Source: Aegilops tauschii subsp. strangulata (lineage: Eukaryota; Streptophyta; Magnoliopsida; Poales; Poaceae). From it: a stretch of 64,000 nucleotides of DNA. Location: the NCBI RefSeq assembly GCF_002575655.3, contig NC_053041.3, positions 371,549,054 to 371,613,053 on the forward strand. The letters run 5' to 3'. Under the pieces are notes generated by a model. It worked only from the letters and a program-made list of their open reading frames with translations, was not told the DNA's origin and did not search any database. A program made the position numbers and the translations under genes. Each line of letters begins with the position of its first letter. Positions within the stretch are counted from its first letter, which is position 1. Below, piece by piece: positions 57,318-64,000 of the stretch.

Positions 57318-57574
57318 TCATAATCATCACACCAAGCAATAGGCATAACTAGATCATCATCAAGTGCATCATCTTCCAGAATTATTTTTGATTCATTTTC
57401 ATGAGGCACAACAATAATAGGAGCAACATTATTTAGGAGGGATACCTTTTTACCTCTCCTCCTTTTTCTTTTCTTCTTCTTCACATCATGTGTGGGTTCA
57501 ATCCTCTTTTTGGAGCTCCTTATTAATGAGATTAGTTGAATAGAAGGCTCTTCCTCGTTACCTGATTCATCCTA

Positions 57575-57871
57575 AGAAATAGTAGGAGAATATTGGGAAG
57601 TCTCTTCCCTTTCGTTAGTATTCTCTTCATCTTCTATTTCTTTTCTTTTCTTTATGTAATTGGCAATATAAGGATTTTCAATGCAATTCACCGCACAATA
57701 CATATAAATCTTTCGTGAGTATGATGGGAAGGAAAATCTTTATATGTATTGTGCGGTGAATTGCATTGAAAATCCTTATATTGCCAATTACATAAAGAAA
57801 AGAAAACAAATAGAAGATGAAGAGAATACTAACGAAAGGGAAGAGACTTCCCAATATTCTCCTATTATTCA
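57575..57871. repeat. snap-back inverted duplication, ~133-bp arms
   Basis: 57575-57708 and 57739-57871 are near-perfect reverse complements (I see two mismatches), separated by 30 bp. The arm sequence is TE7 internal coding sequence. One arm continues leftward into TE7, the other stops and joins TE8. Confidence 0.92.
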
Positions 57872-60605
57872 AATTCAAAGTCCTTTTGAAAAGTATTTTT
57901 AATTTGGAGTTAATTGAGTCTTATTCAAATTATTTTTCTCCAAAATAAAAATATATAGAAAATAGGGTAACATGATTCCCTACATCAGAAAATTAGAGAA
58001 AAATAAATTTGAAATCATTTTTGTATTTTTAAAATGATTTTTATTGGATTTTATTAAGGCAGCAACACTGTTTGATTTATTAAAATTTGTGTGGATATTT
58101 TTTGACTTCACAAAAATGTTCATATTGTAGAAAATCTTTTTCTGAAAATTTTGATATATAATATGCCTACATAAAATTTTAATTTATTTTCTTTATCCGG
58201 TTTTTCTTCTGTTTCAATTTAAAAAAACTGTACATGCGGCCCATACTTATTTACCGCCCACACGCGTAGCATAGTGGCAGCGGGCGCCTCATTTGTTTTT
58301 CCCTCTCCTAAATGGGCCAGGCCCAGCCATCCTTTTTATTTTTTTACTTAGGCCGAATTTTGTTAAAGAAAAAAAAACTGCAGTGTACGCGTGCGCGCGC
58401 AGCCGGGCCGTGGTGCTTTTAGCCCATGCGTTCCCCATTTATTTTATTTGTTCGTCTACGTTTAGTCCCACATTGCCTAGCCTTTAACCCCTAAACCTCT
58501 TTTCCACCTATAAATATAGACCCATAGAGCCTTCAAAAATTATCCATTGCGGGTTAAATCAATATTTTGGTTTGACTAGCTAAAAATATATTTCTCCTCT
58601 CCGGCGGACTTTTGGAAGTTGTCTCCACACTCCGAAGTCGTCTTTTCTATACCTTATAAAGATATATTTATTCGTTCTCTGTATTTATACGTTAGATCTA
58701 GAATTCTTTTATCCGTAGCTATTTTTTTCTTCTTCTGTAAAACAGCTTGGCCTTGATTTTTTAAATAGCCATAACTTTTTACTCGTTCATCCAAATTAGA
58801 TGAAACCAGCGTCTAAAGTTTCGTCTTGTTTTCACCTATCCGGTGAACCTGTCACATCAATTTTTTAAATTTTCAAATTTCGAAATTTGTTTCATAGTCA
58901 AATTTCTTTTGATCATATCTTTTTATCCGTACCTCCGTTTTCGATGAAACCAACGCCCACTTCTTCGTTATGATCCCCTCTATCCAGTAATCCAACTCAA
59001 ACATGTTTTCTGAAATTTTAAAATTTGAATTAGACCAGATTTGAATTCAAACTTCGTTTGATCGTAACTTGAGTTTCGTAGCTCCGATTTAGTTGATTCT
59101 TTTTGCAAATCGAAGCTCTTGACCTAAACTTTCTGATAAGGCCGAATTCATATAATTTTGGTACTGTTAGAAATTGTTTTATGTTGCAAGAGTTATTTGC
59201 TTGGTTTTGATGCTTCCCGAATCGTCTTCTTCGTTCTTCTCGATCTTTTGAGTGATTGCTTATGTGTGGTTACTGTTGCTTGCTTACGATAGATTGACCG
59301 GAGTGTGACGAGTAGATCTATCCAGAGTATTGAGTGCGAATCATCTTCATCAACATTGCAGGCAAGTTCACACTTTGATCATACCCCGTTCATACCCAGT
59401 TTTTATTGCATTAGATCTGTTTTCCTCAATCACATTGCATGATTAGGATCTAATTAAATTGTGGGTACTGGGAAGTAGTTGAGGTAGTACCTATTACCTG
59501 TTTTATTATCAAACCCTTGGGAGTTACTTCTACGTTGCTTTTATTATTGCCATGCTATGCTCGTAGACGTGGATTTGGGTTTGAGTGATATCCATGACAG
59601 ATGTGAGATGTTTATTAATGGTTCAACTTAAGGTGGCAACTAAAACTCACATCTGGGTGGATTGAGGCACCTGGAGAACCCAGTGTTGCCTGTATGTATA
59701 AGGTCCGCCACCCAGGCTCAAAGGGATCATAAGATTATTCATGCTAGAAACTTCCGTGTGCAGCCACAAGCTATTATGGGCTCTAGCATAGCTGAGTAGG
59801 TTACAGGATCTCTTGAAGAGGTGGACTAGCAGATGCAGGGGAAAGTAGGTGTACCGGTCCATCCAGAGTAAAGAGTGATTGTTTCTGAAAGACTGTGTCT
59901 CGGTCATCCGTTTCTCAAACATCATGTAGTGCGAGAATCAAGCGGAGGCGATCGAGTCTTGTGGGGAAAAGTGTGCAAACCTCTGCAGAGTGTACAAACT
60001 AATCATGATTAGCCGTGTCCCCGGTTATGGACATCTTGAGTATCTAGTTCTTGGATTATCCCGTTGATCTCATCATGTTACTTTAATTAATATTGTTGGG
60101 TTAATGATGATACTTAATTGGGATTGAGATGCTGTCAACCATCTCAATGTTTCACAACCACCATGATAGTTAAATAAAATTTATTCCTTTGAAGTAGGGA
60201 AAAATTGGCTTTTCGCAAAAACATTATAACCATAGAGCTTTTCCACCAGCCATATATGCATGTAGTGATAGCCTTTGTTCATCATTTCTCTATGGTGTGA
60301 ATTTGCCAGCATATTCCATGTGCTGACCCGTTTTCGGGCTGCAACGTTTCATGTTGCAGGATTCTTACGACGAGTAAGTGATACGTTAGGGTTACGATTT
60401 CTACACTCAACTTTGCCGTTGGTGTTGATGGGAATCCACAACCTTGTTACTTCCGCTATTTTGGATTGAGGTAATAGTATTTACGTTATTTTATACATGT
60501 GATTTACCTCTGTTATAAATCCTCGAGTACTGTGTGTGTCAGCATACCGATCCAGGGATGACACTTAAGCACAGAGACTTGATCCATTTGGGTCGGGTCG
60601 CTACA
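57872..60605 (+). mobile_element. TE8 5' LTR (left-truncated)
   Basis: Sequence between the TE7 snap-back and the TE8 primer-binding site, taken as LTR. It ends GGGTCGCTACA at 60605 directly before a tRNA-Met primer site. A TATA box (CCTATAAATATA) lies at 58507-58518. The expected TGTAGCG-type start is not found after 57871, so the left end is missing. No gene is seen; stops are frequent. Confidence 0.6.
58507..58518 (+). promoter_or_regulatory. TE8 LTR TATA box
   Basis: CCTATAAATATA in element orientation, upstream of the leader portion of the presumed LTR. Confidence 0.55.
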
Positions 60606-60608
60606 AGA

Positions 60609-60620
60609 TGGTATCAGAGC
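60609..60620 (+). other. TE8 primer-binding site
   Basis: TGGTATCAGAGC, the standard complement to the 3' end of initiator tRNA-Met, a few bases after the LTR end. Confidence 0.9.
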
Positions 60621-61270
60621 ACATGTTGACTGTAGGACGTGACCCTAGAAACTGGCAAGCCCATAGGAAGGATTTTCTCTAAAACTTTCTTTTTCAAAAG
60701 GATCTTTTACCTCTCTTCTTTTCTGAGCTTATTCAAATATTCTCTTTTAGTGAGACCATATCCCTTTCCCCTTTTGACCACTCGAAGATTCGACGGATAA
60801 GACCACTCCAAGAAGGACAAGATATCGGACAACCAAGACCATTCGGAATGAAGAGTGTTTTACCAAGCAATTGTTATAATTGGAACTACAACGGTTGAAG
60901 ACTCCGAAGACTAGGAGAATTTGAAGGCTCTGAAGAATTCCCAGATTTGACCTAGTAAGGTTACCCTTAGGGAACTTGGCAGACTATGGAAGCCGTCAAT
61001 GCCCGAGATTAAGGTGTATCGGAGAAAGACCGAAACATGGAGAGTTAGAAACTCAAAGTTTTTGTTAAGAAAACCCAAAGACAGGAGATATCAACTATGG
61101 AATGATAGCTCATGGTAATGACAAGAGCAGAAACACGGCTATCCATGATGTTATCGTCCGCTTATGCTATTGTCACCGTGCGGAGTTAAGCATGCAGATG
61201 CATGGAAGGATTGGATGGTAGAAGGCTGATGGAGCACCTATCAGCAAGATGAAGTTTTAACTTTAGCCCG

Positions 61271-61648
61271 GTGTATCACCAGGATCTGGAGCATTACATC
61301 AAGAAGTTTAGGATGGACCTGCAGGAAGCTGTATTTGACAAAGAAGTGTTTCGTGAAGAACTCAGAACCCAGAAACTGAAAGTAGCCAAGCTAGAGGAGC
61401 AAAACCTTGAGACATCAAAGATTCGTCAGGAACTGAAGGACAGTAGGATCAGGGTTCATGTCAAGGATGTTGAGACCCAGGAGTTGGAGCGCAACTCCAG
61501 AAATTTAAAGGACGTCACGAGAGACTTCGCGTCAACAGAGATGATTTGGCAAAAGAACTTGAGAAGGACAAGCATGATTGCAAGAAGCCATCGGAGACAT
61601 GACCAAGATTTCAAGAGTTTGTCGACTTTGAAGATTTTTGACCTCTAG
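61271..61648 (+). CDS. TE8 coiled-coil ORF (gag N-terminal part or separate)
   Basis: A 125-codon frame, highly charged and heptad-like (EEQNLETSKIRQELKDSRIR). It lies upstream of gag in the leader. It may be the N-terminal part of gag separated by a frameshift, as long helical segments precede the capsid in some Gypsy families. No domain name can be given. Confidence 0.45.
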   Translation: MYHQDLEHYIKKFRMDLQEAVFDKEVFREELRTQKLKVAKLEEQNLETSKIRQELKDSRIRVHVKDVETQELERNSRNLKDVTRDFASTEMIWQKNLRRTSMIARSHRRHDQDFKSLSTLKIFDL

Positions 61649-61822
61649 AAGACCCAACCCCTGTTATATGCCTACGTTAGATGCGACGTTTGTGAGCTGG
61701 CATTTGTTTGTTGTTTTTTCGACAGCCACGATAAAAATCTGTCTTTTCAAAATTTTGTTTGTATTGTGTGCATCCCTCTCGATCTCTCTTATCTCACCCC
61801 AAACCCTTGGACCCAATAGAGG

Positions 61823-62788
61823 ATGAATGGAGATGAGCTTGTATTTTCTGGACCGATGAGTCAATTGGAGACGGACCGATGGATTCAGAACATGGAGGAT
61901 CACATGAAGAATAACCCTATAGTCGGAAGGGATATGACCCGGCATGCTCTTCAATGTTTTGAAAGAGGTGCTGCTACTTGGTGGAGGATGTACCAAACCA
62001 TCAATGGATGGCAAGGAGTAACCACTTGGAAAGAATTTAAGTGGACTCTACAAAGATCTCGTCTTGTGTCCCAGAAATTGAAGCCTTATGGAAAGGATAT
62101 GAAGAAACCTTGTGCATACAAGCCTTGTGGAGAAATAGGACACAACCATAAGGAACACAAGGATGAATGCCCTAATTGTGAAGGAAGTCACCCAGCTGAA
62201 GAATGCCCAACTAGGCAGATCACTTGTTTCTTGTGTGAAGGGACTACCCACTACCCTGCTCAGTGTCACATCTACCCCATGGTACAAAGGACCATCCAGC
62301 AGAAGAAAGAAGCAATGAAAAGAGCCCTCATGGAAATTTTAGAGGAATCTGTGATGAAGGAAGAGGTGGAGGACACACCCAAAGAAGAACCAATTAAACC
62401 CTGCACCAAGTCATGCTATTCATGTGGAGAAGAAGGACACATCTCCCAAAATTGTCTGAATGGGGATTTAGTGGAATTCCCGACAGAGGAAGTAGAGTAT
62501 GACCCACAGGAAATAGAAGCCCTGATTGGAACGGAAAAGTCCAGGAAGAGAAATAGATTGGATCCCAGGAACAACCCAATTTCTACAAAGAGAGACCTGA
62601 GTCATATCACATGTTTCAGGTGCAAAAATTCAGAACACTACTTCAGTGATTGCCCAAAAGGGAAGACGAGGACCCCAGGAGGCTATATAATCACAAGGAA
62701 ACCCCGAGATATGTCAGAAGTAATATGTTTCCGTTGTGATGAAGCAGGGCACGTTGCCAGAGAATGCCCCAAGGAGACGGAGACTTGA
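61823..62788 (+). CDS. TE8 gag with multiple zinc knuckles
   Basis: A 321-codon open frame. Residues about 1-75 hold a shortened retrotransposon-gag capsid core (MSQLETDRWIQNMEDHM, CFERGAATWWRMY, TTWKEFKWTL). Zinc knuckles follow: CPNCEGSHPAEEC, CFLCEGTTHYPAQC, CYSCGEEGHISQNC, CFRCKNSEHYFSDC and CFRCDEAGHVAREC, plus a degenerate first one near CAYKPCGEIGH. Five good CCHC motifs are far more than the one or two usual for Gypsy gag. An acidic/lysine linker separates the second and third. The frame is intact, in contrast to the rest of the element. Confidence 0.75.
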   Translation: MNGDELVFSGPMSQLETDRWIQNMEDHMKNNPIVGRDMTRHALQCFERGAATWWRMYQTINGWQGVTTWKEFKWTLQRSRLVSQKLKPYGKDMKKPCAYKPCGEIGHNHKEHKDECPNCEGSHPAEECPTRQITCFLCEGTTHYPAQCHIYPMVQRTIQQKKEAMKRALMEILEESVMKEEVEDTPKEEPIKPCTKSCYSCGEEGHISQNCLNGDLVEFPTEEVEYDPQEIEALIGTEKSRKRNRLDPRNNPISTKRDLSHITCFRCKNSEHYFSDCPKGKTRTPGGYIITRKPRDMSEVICFRCDEAGHVARECPKETET

Positions 62789-63055
62789 GACAAATAGTTG
62801 AGTGCAACGAGAAGTATAGTAGTAGTAGTGTGGACATTTCTTTTATTAGTGAGGTGTCGGATTGAGGCATGTAATGGAATGCAGGAGATTGTAATAATTT
62901 AAGAATCAATAAAGTTAGCATCATTGGTATTGATTTGGATTCTATGAGTTGTTACTCTATGAAGAAAGATTTTGACCATTTTCGAGGATATGAGAAATAT
63001 GGTCTATGGAAGACTGTGCATTTTAAAGGTGGTAGTACCCTGTGAGGAAACTTGA

Positions 63056-63185
63056 CCCTTGGAAAAAGGTAATGATATTCCACGAAGTGGATTTCGAACA
63101 AAATAAGTATGAGTTTTATCTCGATATGTTGGATACCCCAAGAATATGAGGGTATGGAGTATTATTGGATGTAAAGGAAGTAGTC
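63056..63185 (+). repeat. TE8 direct repeat, copy 1
   Basis: Around ATTCCACGAAGTGGA, then TATTGGATGTAAAGGA. About 130 bp similar to 63431-63562. It flanks the integrase fragment on the left. Confidence 0.75.
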
Positions 63186-63479
63186 TATGAAATTGGAGAC
63201 GGAGCATGTCTTCGTGTGTTCCCTCTGCGAGGAGTTAAACTATTTGGAGTTAAGGGAAAGTTAGCCCCGAGATATGTAGGACCATACCGAGTTTTGAAGC
63301 ATATGGGAGAAGTGGCCAACAAGTTGGAGTCACCCGAAGGACTGTCAGGAGTTCATGATGTGTTTCACGTTTTCCCAGTTGAAGAAGTGCCATGCAGAGA
63401 TGGCCAATATTCCCCTGTAAGGACGCTTCACCCTGGAAAGGATAATGATGTTCCACGAAGTGGAGTATGGACTTCATAA
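63165..63479 (+). pseudogene. TE8 integrase C-terminal fragment
   Basis: A 104-codon frame with the GPY/F-module phrases LRVFPLRGVKLFGVKGKL, APRYVGPYRVLKHMGEV and LSGVHDVFHVFPVEEV, the end of a chromovirus-type integrase. The catalytic core and everything upstream in pol is absent. No chromodomain is evident. Confidence 0.8.
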
Positions 63480-63562
63480 GTATAAGTTTTTTTTATCTCG
63501 GTATGTGGGATATCCCCCGAGGATGAGGAGATGAATTACTATTGGATATAAAGGAGGTATGA
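63431..63562 (+). repeat. TE8 direct repeat, copy 2
   Basis: Second copy of the segment at 63056-63185, in the place normally following the integrase stop. Confidence 0.75.
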
Positions 63563-64000
63563 TGTTGGAAATATGGATCAATGGAATTCCATGATGAGTC
63601 TGAGTAATCATGTCCTAGTTTGGTGCCAATAGAAGGAAGGAAGACAGTACAATTGGATGGATTTAAGAATACTAGGAAGTTGGATGTTGGATTAAGGATC
63701 AGTTTTCCCCAATGATGAGTTCAAGGTTTACCAGTGATGAGATGGGCCATAACCCACAGGCCCCAGGACCTGCCAAGAAACAAGCACATTCTTGCTGAAG
63801 GAAAAACCCTGGAAGAAGTTACGATTTTATCAATAGATGCTCTTATAGGAGTTACGCAAAACCTGAGGGTTGGGAAGGAACGATAGATGTTGGTTTGGCT
63901 TGCAGAATCCATGGATTTATCCGAACTTGGTTCGTCGACAAGAGAAATTCTGCAATGCTTGCGAGGTTGACCGAGTGTTAGAATGCGAGATTCGCTAAAC
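63563..64000 (+). other. TE8 3' internal sequence, nothing recognised
   Basis: Non-coding, purine-rich sequence downstream of the integrase fragment. No LTR start is reached before the window ends. Confidence 0.5.

Larger units (their letters stand above)
52060..57871 (-). mobile_element. TE7, Athila/Sabrina-type Gypsy element, 5'-truncated with snap-back end
   Basis: A minus-strand element. Its 3' LTR is at 52060-53739, its polypurine region directly follows, and the internal region extends to about 57708 with a Sabrina-type accessory ORF. No gag-pol and no 5' LTR are present. The right end is an inverted copy of the last ~130 bp, followed by unrelated TE8 sequence. The family is assigned from memory of the LTR ends (TGATACGTCTCC in element orientation). 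Confidence 0.8.
60606..64000 (+). mobile_element. TE8 internal region, pol-deleted Gypsy element
   Basis: A plus-strand internal region with a leader, a coiled-coil ORF, a zinc-knuckle gag and a fragment of integrase C-terminus, then non-coding sequence to the window end. Protease, reverse transcriptase, RNase H and the integrase core are missing. The GPY/F-type integrase tail suggests a chromovirus-like origin. Confidence 0.75.

Noticed and set aside
57185..57484. Separate membrane protein encoded at 57185-57484 minus
   Set aside because: Its first half continues the TE7 accessory ORF in a shifted frame; the hydrophobic second half is out-of-frame translation of Asp/Glu codons.

Overview
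The window is a plant nuclear segment, almost certainly from a Triticeae grass (wheat, Aegilops, barley or rye group). This rests on a complete Copia element whose 1.73-kb LTRs have the Angela/BARE-1/WIS type termini, on an LTR and accessory ORF of the Sabrina type (family names are from memory and untested), and on a small gene island in which most genes have introns. About four fifths of the window is nested LTR retrotransposons, here called TE1 to TE8.

Layout. 1-13652: the 3' end of a long-LTR Gypsy element (TE1), whose LTR is split by a complete minus-strand Copia element (TE2, 4381-13080, target duplication GCTAT). 13653-22420: gene island with a truncated plus-strand gene remnant, a minus-strand SCAMP (secretory carrier membrane protein) gene and a minus-strand NDUFS6 gene (13-kDa zinc subunit of mitochondrial complex I). 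Their introns hold two MITEs and a non-LTR retroelement. 22420-28203: low-information repeats with modular A-rich arrays, two tRNA-like B-box segments, and a decayed coding remnant. 28204-31260: partial LTR of a relative of TE1 (TE3). 31261-49014: a Tat-lineage Gypsy element (TE4) with gag, pol and a spliced antisense gene. A second, pol-less element of probable Tat lineage in the opposite orientation (TE5, 40289-47521, target duplication GGACT) sits inside an exon of that antisense gene and carries its own large antisense gene. 49015-52059: LTR and gag of TE6, inserted in TE4's antisense gene. 52060-57871: a minus-strand Athila/Sabrina-type element (TE7) inserted in TE6 gag and ending in a snap-back inverted duplication. 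57872-64000: a 5'-truncated, pol-deleted Gypsy element (TE8) with a gag carrying five or six zinc knuckles.

How the parts relate. The two recognisable host genes appear intact at the exon level: all splice junctions checked are GT-AG and the frames stay open, except that the first SCAMP exon join is unresolved. The mobile elements are dead copies: TE2 has three frameshifts and a stop, TE4 has four in-frame pol stops and a gag deletion, TE5 and TE8 lack pol. The most unusual content is the pair of antisense, intron-containing genes in TE4 and TE5. They share an order (N-terminal region resembling the 'putative gypsy type transposon' family, low-complexity linker, coiled coil, C-terminal region) and one lies physically inside the other. 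Insertion order by nesting: TE3, then TE4, then TE5 and TE6, then TE7. LTR mismatches counted by eye are about 2 % for TE2 and about 4 % for TE5.
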